Source: Blakeslea trispora
Taxonomy: Eukaryota; Mucoromycota; Mucoromycetes; Mucorales; Choanephoraceae
Reading direction: 5' to 3'
NCBI GenBank assembly: GCA_025331445.1
Contig: JAIWNE010000075.1
Span: forward strand, 62,001-126,000
DNA length: 64,000 bases
The notes under the pieces were generated by a model. It was not told the origin of the DNA. It ran no database searches and saw only the letters and a program-made list of their open reading frames with translations. Positions 49,434 to 60,481 of this stretch are shown in pieces (the first letter of the stretch is position 1; each line of letters begins with the position of its first letter). The position numbers and the translations under genes were made by a program.

Positions 49434-50649
49434 ATGATATATAAGATATCAAGAAGATCAAGTAACAAACTGAAGATACATGTAGAAAGTAGTCAATTAG
49501 TCATGTATGGTTCTTCAGCAGAATCATCTGGCTGCGTATTGAGAGGCGCGTTGAGCTTGCAATTAAAAAAGCCAAGCCGATTTGTTTCTTTGAATCTCTG
49601 TTTTTATGGTAGCATCTCTGTATGTTGGAATCAACGTAAGTTGGATTGACGATATCCATCATGGTATCAACATACTTATGCTCACCTACTTAGTTTTGGG
49701 CAACGGGCATGAACGCGAGCACACTGATTGCAAAGTCCTTATCAATCATAAGTGGAGCTTCCTGCAACCTGACAAGATGCATTCATTAGAAGCAGGCCAT
49801 TATACATATGAGTTTGAGTTAGCCTTGCCTGGAAATCTACCCGAGTCAACTCATGTGGCCAAGTACTACATTGTGGAGTATCATCTCAAGGCATCAGCGC
49901 AGCGCGCAGGCATTTTGTTCCCAAATTATACAACAAGACAGGACATTCATCTCTCACGCCAAAATTTTTCTCTCAGTACAGAATACCTTGATCCAGTGAC
50001 AGTTGCCAATGTGTTGCCAGATAAGATAAGCTACGAAATTAGCATGCCGACCAAGATGTATGGTCATGGGGATACAGTTCCAATAACTGTTCGAGCCACT
50101 CTGCTGTGTCCTGATGCAAAACTACAGTATGTCTCCTGTATTTTTAAAGAATACGTGACATGTAGGTCAATACATGGTTGGTACAATGGTAAAAACAAAT
50201 CTTACAGCCACATGATACAATATACCCGTCGACCACTTGAGAAACAACAAGGCCGCTCATACAATATTGTCATCCAAATAAAGATACCAAATTCATTAGC
50301 AGAAATTCAATGTGATGCTCAGAATGATTCAGCTCGAGTGAAACATAAGTTGAAGTTCGTTCTGTCAGTTGCAGATCAAAACGGCAATACATCCGAAGTA
50401 AAAGCAGCGGTGTCAATTGTTGTTGCAGTCAATCGTACTATGGATGGACTACCGGCATACTGTGATGTTTGGAGGACTATGCCTTATGATCCGGTACTAA
50501 TGATGGCATTGATTGGTCAAGAAAATGAGCGAGAAAACGTTGGCTCAAATCATCGTACTTCTCATATGATATATCATCAACAAAACGATGAAATATCTTC
50601 TTATTTACCAAACTACAGTAGTATTGCTGCTACAGAAACTGTTGTGTAA
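49434..50649 (+). CDS. Alpha-arrestin (arrestin-related trafficking adaptor)
   Basis: Adaptor that would recruit a ubiquitin ligase to membrane transporters to promote endocytosis. Exons 49434-49635 and 49694-50649 (1158 nt, 385 residues). Arrestin N-domain: KLKIHVESSQLVMYGSS with SSGCVLRGALSL, then INHKWSFLQP, GHYTYEFELALPGNLPEST and KYYIVEYHLKA. Arrestin C-domain: ISYEISMPTKMYGHGDTVP and later LKFVLSV. LPAYCDVW near the C-terminus could serve as a PY-like ligase-binding motif, but a canonical PPxY is not seen. Start: the ATG at 49434 gives a normal arrestin N-terminus, although a TAG precedes it directly, so a 5' exon is conceivable. It converges with the RING gene (44 bp between stop codons). 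Confidence 0.85.
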
Positions 50650-50693
50650 TATAATTGCTTGTAATAGACCTTACGTTTTTTTTTTCTTCTTTT

Positions 50694-51462
50694 TTAATTG
50701 TACATCGCAGCAGAAATAAAATGCCTATAGCTTAAGCCTGACTTGAGATAAGCAATCAATTCATCTAGCAATCGTCTAACTACATCTTCATCGTTGTCAA
50801 GCCATGCAGAAAGCTCCTGTATTGTTTTCTTATCATACATCGTACTCTTTCTTTCTTGTGATGGTATTAGTAAGATCTTAATAAGATGATCTATGAGAAA
50901 TTCGTCTGGTTGCTCAATTCCCATAATATTTCTATATTCGTTTTGTAGAAATAAGCGTGTCTGGCAGATTCAAACAAGTGAGTACAGAGCAAAAAAAATG
51001 ATTCGCTACACCTACTCTGGGTATATATTCGGTTGTGAGCACGTCAAATTGAGCATGTTGAGTCAAAGGTTCAGGATAGTATGTTGGCTTTATCAAGCCT
51101 CGATAAATTTTTTGACGCTCTAGTCGTATTCGTTTCTCAGGTGAATTATATCTCTTTGTATTAAGTGGCGGGTCATGAAGCTTCTTCTCTCCTTTGTCTT
51201 TGAGATGATACTCGTCAAATGTATTTTCTTCTTCGTTGATGTTGTAAACGAGTGAGTTAATTTCCTGTCTACAGACAGGACACTGTGTGGAAGCAACGTT
51301 TATCCAATGACGTATACATTGAAAGCAGAACGAATGAAAGCAAGGTCGAGTATAAGTTCGATTTTCAAAAGTCTCCAAGCAAATAGTACAAGTTGGCTTC
51401 ATGGAGGATTCTAGTTCTTGTCTCTCGCTGTCAATTCTTTTTCGTTTTCCATACTTTGACAT
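50694..51462 (-). CDS. TOPORS-like RING finger protein (probable E3 ligase)
   Basis: Exons on the minus strand are 51016-51462 and 50694-50960 (714 nt, 237 residues). A basic N-terminus (KYGKRKR, possible nuclear signal) is followed by a C3HC4 RING finger (about residues 25-70): CTICLETF, CFHSFCFQCIRHW and CPVC. The spacing and the pattern HSFCFQCIRHW resemble TOPORS, a nuclear ubiquitin/SUMO ligase. The C-terminal third (LIDHLIKILL onward) is helical and resembles the segment that follows in TOPORS relatives. The acceptor at 50961-50962 was chosen because it gives an unbroken frame (TRLFLQNEYRNIMG) and a 55-nt intron. Zinc ligands are intact. The substrate is unknown. Confidence 0.72.
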
Positions 51463-51831
51463 GATAAAAGAAGAAGAAAAAAAGAATAAACAAGACTGAC
51501 TTTTAATATTTTTTAGGGTAATAAATAAAGCGTGATACAAGTCTTTACCATTGAATGACACTGTTGAAACATCTATATTTATGAATCAAAATAGAGGAAA
51601 TAAACTTTCTTGGTTAACAAGGTAAAGTAGAGAATGCAGACACATCGCATCATGATTTTAGAGAGCCGTTTATTGTACATAAAGAAAGACCTAAAATGCA
51701 GCTGGAACCAGCATGAATAATTTGAGGTTCTACACAAGTCACGAATCATTTATTACAAGAAAAAAAAACAGAAAAGCAATATTTTCTTTTTCTCTTTTTT
51801 CTTATCTTTAAAAAACAATCTGTACATTCAT
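51463..51831. promoter_or_regulatory. Shared divergent promoter of the RING gene and SAP30
   Basis: 369 bp between divergent start codons of two putative nuclear factors. A/T-rich with a T-run just before the SAP30 ATG. No named site is assigned. Confidence 0.4.
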
Positions 51832-52304
51832 ATGGGCGTTAAACAGAAGCCAATCCAGTCAACATACAGCAATGGAGTCAGCCAAAACTCTGATAGAGAG
51901 CGCGATAAGAAGAGACGCACTGCAGAGACGAACGTTGGAAAAGAATTTCAAACAGTAAGCAACCTGTAACAACTATCTTTGTGTTAAGCAGTTGTGTTTT
52001 CCCCCCACTCATATCAAGGTAGATTGATTTTAATTCTATGAGCACTTCTGTTCTTCGCAAATATGCCCGAGTTCATAAACTCAAAGTAAAAATTAAGGCA
52101 AACAAGGAAGAACTGGCGGCGACTGTTTCCCGCCATTTTGCAAATCAAACCGTGAAAGAATTAGATACAATCACTTGCTTTCTTTATACCGCACATTATA
52201 AAGGTAGAGTAGCTTTTTTGAACATTCGCTTTCTTTGTTTGGCTCTAACAAGTTCTTCTATAAAAAAAAAAGATTCTGTGTTAAGACTTCCTTTGCATAT
52301 TTAA
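51832..52304 (+). CDS. SAP30: SAP30-like subunit of the Sin3 histone deacetylase complex
   Basis: Bridging subunit of the Sin3-Rpd3 histone deacetylase complex. Exons 51832-51954, 52023-52203 and 52273-52304 (336 nt, 111 residues). The Sin3-binding domain reads IDFNSMSTSVLRKYARVHKL, then NKEELAATVSRHFANQ, VKELDTITCFLY and DSVLRLPLHI at the end, matching the family. The N-terminus is a short polar tail with RDKKRRTAE. The last exon was placed after the A-run acceptor at 52271-52272 because it yields the expected VLRLPL ending; an alternative acceptor at 52283-52284 would give a Glu-rich tail. It is shorter than the human protein because it lacks the N-terminal zinc finger. Confidence 0.85.
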
Positions 52305-53107
52305 GGGGGAAGAAGAAGAGAAATAAGAAAATTGTCTGCCCTTTGTATTTTATTTCTTTTCTTATCTCTTTTACACATATACATCTAGTTGTTTTCTGCT
52401 TTTCATATTCCTCATTTCTAAACTACATTCATTTCAAATCATTTAATAAATTCAGTTACACCCTTTCTAGAGTAGCGTTAGAATTGCCGGGATTTTAGCA
52501 GTCTTAGGGCTGAGTTGTAAAGCACATTCAAGCAACTCACAGCATATCGTTTTATACAAAGTCCCATGTTACCAGTAGGCATCCATTATTCTTAGTTCGA
52601 ACAACAATTTGATGATTCACTTAGCTTATCGATTCAATTAGTAATAATAGGCGTAACTTTACTAGAGCATGTTTAGTCCCAGCACAATCAGCCAATACTC
52701 ACCATTTGCAATTGCAAAATAAGCAAGAGACAAGCCCTTTTCACTTTAGTCATTGCCATGTCCGGCACTAACATGCATCACCTCTCTGTGAAGAAAGCGA
52801 CATATTGGTCGCAATTCCCTCATCTAAATCAATGCTTTATATCAATTTCTATCACTCTGTTCTTATGCTTCGTCCCATGAAACATATTCATACTCTTTAA
52901 TCATTAAATGATTTAGTATCTTTATTTTTGGTATTGATAGTCTTAAAGTGTTCAAATTCTGCTCAGCTTTGTGTTTATTATGGAGGTGACCAACAGGTAC
53001 AAAAACATACAATTGTATTCTCAGTTCCAAGTAACAGCTTAGTCAGAGTGATGTGTGTAGTTCAATGCATAAACTACATTTAATAAATAAGTTTAGACCT
53101 TTTATTA
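52305..53107. other. Convergent spacer between SAP30 and the JmjC gene
   Basis: 0.8 kb of AT-rich sequence, the 3' flank of both genes. No gene is seen. Confidence 0.5.
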
Positions 53108-55372
53108 CTACTGTCTAATACGTTTTCGCGGCTTCTGGCTTGGGCTTTTTGTGCACCCAGATGATTTTTTAACTTTACGAGATTCATGGAATACTTGAGA
53201 GATATCACAGGTCTATTGAAACAAAAGACATAAGTATCGATGAACCAACATCATTGTAAGCAAGTACCTTTTTTACGTCTAGATCGATAAAGCCACCCCA
53301 ATTGCGCTCATCATGTGAAGGATGTAGATAATATACCAAGTTGTAGTCCCTAAGCGATCCTCTAGTCGCTTCAAGCGGCATACATAGCTTGCATCTTCTT
53401 GTACATCTTAGACATGTATAGAAGTTTACTTGATCTTTATCTGTTTGCGAATGTGCGTTTGGACACTTGTTTCGTTTGAAGATACTTGACAGTCCGATTC
53501 CTTGCTCACCTAGTTTAGACACTGTGGTCTCTTGCGAGCAGTGGTTGCAGTGTAGAATATTAAATGAATTTGGATTTAAACGACGATATCTCTCGATACG
53601 ACGACAGGTTGTTGCTAAATTCGCAAATTTGTTTAAAGGATCACTAAAAAAACATATTAACTTTAGCAATCATAAAAGTCCTCTCTAAACTTACTTTCTC
53701 AGTAAATCTAACGAGAGATTGGGAATGACATCGTTATGAAATGCTAGATTGACATTTTTGACATAATCCAGGTATAACTTGACAGCACTCATGATGTCTT
53801 CAGGTCCCTTGTACATCTGCATTGAAGCAACATGTTGACAGCCACGACCTATAGAGTAACAATCGAGACACAAATCGTATTGATCACAAAGGTTGCAATG
53901 ATAGTAATGACAGAACACATCGCCATGACAAAAGTCACATTTGACAGTGCATACTTCGCCAGGAGCATCTGTCATAATTCCTTGATCGTCTCCATCAAAT
54001 AGAAGCTCAGGCAAAATGACTTGTCTCAAAAAGACATTGAGTAACTGATTAGAGCTCTCTAGAAAGAAGTCAGGGCCATAGCATAAAATAGGAACCCATT
54101 TTGATTGATTGTAAAGCTCATGCACTAGTTCAACCAGTTGACGATTCCATTCTCTCAAAGTGAACATTACGATGGCCTTACACTTGTAGACCTCAGGGCG
54201 ATTGACAATATGGTAGAGTGGTAATTGATCTTGAAAGGCATATGTCAGCGTTTGCGATGTAATTCGGTTCCATGCGACTTTAATAGAAACACCATGGTTG
54301 CGCACTTGGTGATAGGCGCGGCTTGGTATGATCACCAAATCGCCTTTATGCTGAACAATCACTTGTACTTTAAATTTTGCTTTCAAAATCTTGTCGTAAT
54401 TAAGCCAAGCGCGGTCGCTTTCCATAAAAGAGCTTTTGGTGACCTGGTGGCTGTCTGTTGCTGATTGCTTTGCTCGTCTTTTGTTACCACCTTTATGTCG
54501 AAAGTGTCGTTGGTGGTCGTCTTCTTCGGGATCGATCAGACAAGCAAGTTCATCACGGTACTGGTTTTCAACAATAAGCCATTCGGCAAATGCTCCTTCG
54601 GCGGCCATGGTCATGACATTGTGACCCATGGTGCCGCAGAGATCACGATGAATAGGTGTACCTGTGTTGTCCTGGCCGACATAACACATGAGATTTTCTG
54701 CTTTAAAGCGATCAGGTAAAAATGTGAATAGATCGTTGTTGCCTTGAGGTAATAGAAATTCTGGTAAGAACTCTTTTAGTGCGGTTCCATACTCATCTGG
54801 GCAAACGACATCTTTTGCATAAATGCCATCGATTGAGTAGGAAGGCTTATTGTAGACAGGTGGTGCTTTCTTTTCCAGCTTGTATTTCTGTTGTAAGGCT
54901 TCTAAGTAGCCCCCGAGTTCTATTTTAATTTTTTTGGTTTTGTCGTGCTTTTTTGAGTCTACTTCAATCTCTGGTGTAGAAACAAATCAAAATTTAGAAA
55001 AGAAAGGCATATGAGCTAGTTTATTTTATGAAACATCACATAACACGCGCTTACCTAAATCTCCACAGTAATCTTTCAGTCTTTGAATATCAAATGTTTC
55101 CTGCTTCCATCCTTTAGATTTATGCATATTAGAGACAACCAAAGGTTTTCCTTTTTCGATACAATGCTGCTGAACAAATAACCTGAGTGATTCGCTTGTA
55201 AAATCAAGGAAATCAACTCTAGTAGCTGCTTCATATTGACAAGGAAGGCCCTTCTCATTGTCAATTAGGTTACATTTGACCATATCAGCTATTATGAATC
55301 TATTCTGGAAAAACAAAGAAAGATTAAAAGCAAGAGAAAAAAGTTACAATCACTCAAACGACTGCTTACCAT
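53108..55372 (-). CDS. JmjC-domain protein with C-terminal Cys-rich zinc modules (putative histone demethylase)
   Basis: Fe(II)/2-oxoglutarate oxygenase, probably a histone lysine demethylase. Exons on the minus strand are 55370-55372 (ATG alone), 55055-55304, 53695-54970, 53268-53643 and 53108-53212 (2010 nt, 669 residues). The JmjC core has the metal pair in TPIHRDLCGTMGHN (H-x-D) and the second His in SRAYHQVRNHG, so the active site looks complete. An insert of about 60 residues rich in Lys/Arg/His lies between strands. Further on are two Cys-rich modules: CDFCHGDVFCHYYHCNLC with CLDCYSIGRGC, and CNHCSQETT with CLRCTRRCKLC. The tail is basic (SQKPRKRIRQ). The order (JmjC first, zinc modules last) differs from KDM3. 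Confidence 0.8.
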
Positions 55373-57739
55373 CTTTATTTTAGCGGAGAGATTTTTATGG
55401 GATGGCTTTTGGCTGCTTTTGAAAAATGATAAAAAAAGAAGGAATCACTTTGCATAGTACTAAAGATTTGTTTGCTGACAAGAACACACATATTTTTAGA
55501 GTTTGTTTGTTATTTGTTGGCTCAAAAAAAAACTAGTCTCTCTTTGTCTCGAGAAGGTAAACTGTTCAGATGAAACGCGTTTATTGATGAGCATGTACTG
55601 CATTGAATAAGTGATAAAATGTGTTCTGATTGCTTTTCAGCTCTACCACTTGTTCTTCAAAGTACAATTGCAATGAATACTGTTTACGAGAATATAGATT
55701 CAGACTCGTCTACACTTACAATGTTAATCTTAGTCGACGCAAATTGGCTTATTTGTTTGATGACAAATAATGCATCAACAAGTGTTGTATTGCTTTGTCA
55801 ACTACAGGGATAGCAACATCGTCTGCTATGTTCTATTAGCTTGATTCTGTTATATGATTACCTTGTGACTAAATGATATATTGCGTGGCATCATGTCAAT
55901 CCTGACATGTTTAAACTTTCTCCAAACAAAGGATAAGAAGTCTATTGAAAATATGGATTGACCAGTTGTTTATAAGAATCCATGCGTATATGTGTGTTTC
56001 TTATATCTGCTCGGCAACAAGTAACAACCTCTTGCTGATGTCTTGAAGTTGAGCCATTTGCTTACCCATTTGTTAATCAATATGTCGATGTGTTGTTGTG
56101 ACCTTTGCTTCATTCAAAATTGAACAATTAAATGCCCAATTCAAAAATTGTTTCTTTTTCACCAATACCTATCTATTGTTTTTGTTGATGTAATCAGCCA
56201 ACCAAAATTTTTCGGGCAGTGAGTTGTTTCTGTTTGAGTGAAGTATCGACTTCCAAATTGAATTAATTTAGGTAATCAATGATGTGCCTGGATAAAAAAA
56301 AATAGCATGCCATCACATGCACATTTCATAATGGGCTTGCCATTAGCGCAGAATCAATAGCAAAAAAAAAAACTGGTCTCTGATCAATAACATGCTTATT
56401 CAAGTCATTCCCAATTACATTTCATTCAGAAATTGCAAATATAGACTCTCTGTAGTGCTCTATGAAACAAAGAAAACCATTGAGAGCTTTCTATCGAGCA
56501 AATGCATTTTCTTATATCAATGTTAGCGAGAATAAAACTGTAAAGGGTAAGACCATTGAGATTAAGCAATCTTTTCTTTTTCGGCGTAAAATAGTCAACA
56601 GGTGAATTTTATTGTGGACACTATCAACTAAGGAAAGGGGTTTGGATCAATAATAAAGGGATATAGCCTTAAAAGTGAGAGTGTTTTTTGAAAAAAAAAT
56701 TACAATTAATATGGTATTACAGTCAGCTTCAATGAACATTGTGTAGTCCAAGATGGCTGTTATCAGTTCCATTGAATTGCTCATTCAGACCATGATAATT
56801 TTGGATGCTTGAGCTTTAAGTATCCAGGCCCGAAATGCGGGAAATTAACTCAAATTAATTTTAGTATCTGATCTGCCTTTTGACATAAAAGATTACCTAA
56901 CAAGCAATAAGTATGAGCTCAAAATCACTTTAAATTAATTAGCTTTGCTATTGACTTGTTTCTTTTATTATGTATTGCTATGATGGCTCTATTAGGCATC
57001 TTTGGCTAACTACTTGGTATATTAAAAGCTAAGATTGATAAAGAGTACTAGTTTCATAACCAAATCTATTTTTGAACTACTAGTCTTAGAATCATTTCAG
57101 TGGCATCAAGCGTTGATACCAAACATCCACATTATCTTGTTTTATTGTTTACTCTACAAATAGAGATATATTCAAAGAGCTTCGTCAGGACCTGTATCCA
57201 TAAACGAAAGTGGCTCTTCAAAGAATTTTGATGGTAGCGGAAAAACAAAGGTTATTTAATGATGCTGGTTTAGTTAGAGATGCTATCAAAGAAGTTCATG
57301 AATTTTATCCGCACATGACTATTGTTCTTGAATAAACAGAGATACAATAGCCAAATTAGCATCGTCAGATAGTCTCTATCTCTCCACTACCATCAAGTTA
57401 ATTTGGACGATTGTAACCCTATTTCTTCAAGAGCAATAGTCAAATACACCTCTAAAAATGATAATCTTCGACCATGTTCTTATCCATAACCTACTTTCCT
57501 ACTACAAAAACGAAACAGTTTTAAGAAAGCTATGCTTCATCGTTTCATATTGTATAACAAAGCTTATTCAATTGCATCGATAAAAAGCGTTGATTCGTAT
57601 CTGAGCACATGGATGCAAACACTAATTATCGGAACTTGGAATCTAAATCTGCATTATAAAGCACAGAAGGTAATTTGACACAATGTATGATTCTTCTCTT
57701 CTTTTTCTCTTCTTTTTTTTTTACACCACCAAACTCAAC
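55373..57739. other. Gene-free region upstream of JmjC and P450 genes
   Basis: 2.4 kb between divergent genes. It is AT-rich with A-runs. A 64-codon open stretch at 55619-55813 has no motif. A pyrimidine-rich tract (57688-57722) precedes the P450 ATG. Nothing else can be supported. Confidence 0.5.
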
Positions 57740-59842
57740 ATGGACAAAGCAGCTGAATATCTCAAAGCAATCAAGCTTCCCTCCCGATACGATCAACATC
57801 ATAAAATACCCACTATTGGGGCTGGTGTCGCTTTACTGTACATCTCCTATCGTCTGCTCACTCGAGGAAGCAAGTCGATTACTGGTGAACCCTTAAAAGA
57901 AATTCCTGTTCCTGGCTCTTGTTATCCTTACGTTGGTCATCTTTTCTCATTAGGAGAGCTACCTGGAGATCAAATTACTGAATGGCATAAACAGTTTGGG
58001 CCTATCTTGAAGATCAAGATGGGGCAAAAGACATGGATTATGGTGAGCGACCCTATGTTGGCCCACAAGATTTTTGTTGGAGGTGGCTCACAGACCTCCC
58101 ATCGTCCCTATGGTGTGTTTAACTACGATTACTATTCAAAGGGCGGAAAGGGGGTTGTGTTTTCACAACCAGGCCCTGATTTTAAGAAGAACAGAGCTGC
58201 AGGTAAGTTACACGCATTAAAAGTCAGAGAGCAAGTGGAACGTTTCTCCAAGGATTCTCGATAGCTGTGATACAGACTATTTTAAGTGTCAAGATATTTA
58301 CCAATCAATTCAATAGTTCTGTCTGTGTTGGCGCCTAAACAAATGGAAAACTTCATGAGCAGCATACAAAAGGAGTCAATGGACTTTGCAAACCGCCTGA
58401 TAGATTTCACAACCCAAAATGGTTCTGTCAACCCCGTAAAGCTCCTTGAATTGAATTCGATGAATGTCATCTTTCAAGCTCTATTTGGCCGCAAGTTTGA
58501 GTCTGTAGAGGATCCTGAATTTTGCCAGCTAAGCGATATGGTTGAGCGTGCTATGGAATATGCTGGTCTTGAACAAGACTTGCCTAACTTCTTGCCTGTT
58601 CTCTCAGTCTTTAAATGTTCATCAACAAGACTAAGTTATGGGCCCACTATATTAATGAAGAAAGAGACCCTATATTCAAAAAGATGATTGAAGAAGCTTA
58701 CAACACAGACGGACCCAACGTAGTCAAGATGCTGGATCAATATGACATGAGTTTAGAAGAGAAAATCATATTGATGTGTAAGTTGATTGATATGAACTAG
58801 ATATATAGAAGAGCGCAGAATTTGCTTATTCACTTTTGACTTTGTACTTTAGCTGATCTTCATGCCGCTGGTACTGATACTGTTGCTACAACACTCTCGT
58901 GGATTTTTGTAATCATGTGTCACTACCCTACCGTTCAGAAGCGTGCAATCGACGAAATTGATGCTTTTTTTAAAAAGCACGGCCATGTACCTACCTTCGC
59001 TGACAGACTAGAAGTTCCCTTGTGTATTTCTATTATGAAAGAATGTATGCGGTTTAAGCCTACCTCAGCCTTTGGTTTGCCACATTCAGTCACGGAAGAT
59101 TGTAAGTACACCATGCTTTATTTCTTTGATTGCTTAATGCTTTAATGCTTTAATGCTTTTACTTACTTTGTCAACTACTGATTCAAAATAACTATAGTTA
59201 TTGTTGATGGATACCTTATTCCCAAAGACGCTACTATCATATCTAGCATGAACGCCATGCATAATGACCCTGAGCGCTTCCAAAATCCAGAAAAATTTGA
59301 CCCTGAACGTTTCATGGGCAATCTCAAGACAATGCAATCGGCTGCTAATGGATCGATTGAATACCGCGATCATTTCAACTTTGGCTGGGGAAGGTAAGCA
59401 ATGATGCGATTAATATTGATATGCTGTCTAACTCTCTCTCTCTCTCTCTCTTTTTTTTTTTATTCCAACAAAAAACCAAACTTTCTTAACTATCTGAACC
59501 CTTCCTCCCTCTCTATCTGCTACATTAAATGTGCATTTACACACATGTATATACACCTGCAAATTTGTTTGTCAAAACAGACGCATCTGTCCAGGCATTT
59601 ACTTGGTGAGTCGATACGCCGATTACAAAAATAGACCTCGAATTAATCAATCTACTCTCTATCCTTTTTAGGCCGAAGCTGAAATGTTTTCCGCCTTTGT
59701 TCAGTTATTTTCTCGAGCTAGTATTGAGCCAAGTGATGAAGGTCTTCCAGACCTCCACAGTGCTACAAATGCTGGCCTTGTATTACAACCTCACCCATAT
59801 AAGCTCAAGTTTGTACGAAGACCTGATGCTGCTGTTCAATAA
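57740..59842 (+). CDS. Cytochrome P450 monooxygenase, frame broken by one base
   Basis: Membrane-anchored haem monooxygenase. Exons: 57740-58202, 58317-58777, 58853-59101, 59198-59393, 59581-59605 and 59672-59842. The total (1565 nt) is one base short of 522 codons, and the frame shifts in exon 2 at about 58610-58617 with no splice sites to explain it. The N-terminal anchor is IPTIGAGVALLYISYRLL. P450 motifs: the I-helix HAAGTDTVATT, the K-helix KECMR (E-x-x-R), PERF (DPERFMG), and the haem loop FNFGWGRRICPG, whose Cys lies on a 25-nt exon. All catalytic motifs are intact, so a recent one-base deletion, a sequencing error or a rare frameshift is likelier than long decay. It may belong to a mucoromycete CYP509-like family, but the subfamily cannot be assigned. 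Confidence 0.85.
59136..59159. repeat. Three tandem copies of AATGCTTT
   Basis: An 8-nt unit repeated three times inside the third intron of the P450 gene, just after the donor region. Confidence 0.9.
59432..59461. repeat. CT microsatellite followed by T-run
   Basis: About nine CT units then eleven T residues inside the fourth P450 intron. The long pyrimidine tract lies far (about 120 nt) from the acceptor. Confidence 0.9.
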
Positions 59843-60481
59843 CAGTAGCACCAGCAATAATACTAACGTAAACTATAAAAACGGCAATCACAATGATCGC
59901 GATAACTGCTCTCATAACAATATATTTATGTATCACTCTTATCGTCATATGTTTTGCTCACAATACCACAATGTTGATTTTCTTAAATATACCTTTGTAC
60001 AAGATCAATTTACACGACTTTTTTTTAGAATAACTTTTTAAGTGCTCGCATAAAAACCTTGATGACTTTTTTTTCAGAATCACAGCAGATATCACGGCGT
60101 CTATCTTTGGTAACATATAGCTTACCTATCCAGCTATTTAAAAGAGATTTTTATAAATGACTTTGCTCATCCTTCAACTTCGGATAACTGCAGTAGAATC
60201 TAGATCATTGATTTCGCCTGACTTACCTTTGATACAAAAACTGGTTTTATGGTCTTACCGACGGCTCTGCAACGTAAATGGTCTCACTCTTACAAAGACA
60301 TGAGTGCATCTCAAAAGTATGTCAGATTCTGCTCTTTTTAATGTTAAAAGGTGCTCATTTGACATCATTGCTGAGTTGCAATATTTAGTGTAAAATCTAT
60401 AAAAGCTAGTAGTAAAGGATCTTGTTTAATTTTTTCTTTCTTCAACACATTTCTTTCTCTTTCTTTTTATAGAACTGCGTC
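59843..60481. other. Spacer between P450 and HAD hydrolase
   Basis: 0.64 kb with a short AAC/AAT-rich segment after the P450 stop and a C/T-rich leader (about 60425-60470) before the hydrolase ATG. No gene is seen. Confidence 0.5.

Noticed and set aside
58605..58625. Programmed -1 ribosomal frameshift in the P450
   Set aside because: Zero-frame codons are TTT AAA, not the X XXY YYZ spacing required, and no stem-loop is evident just downstream. A plain indel is likelier.
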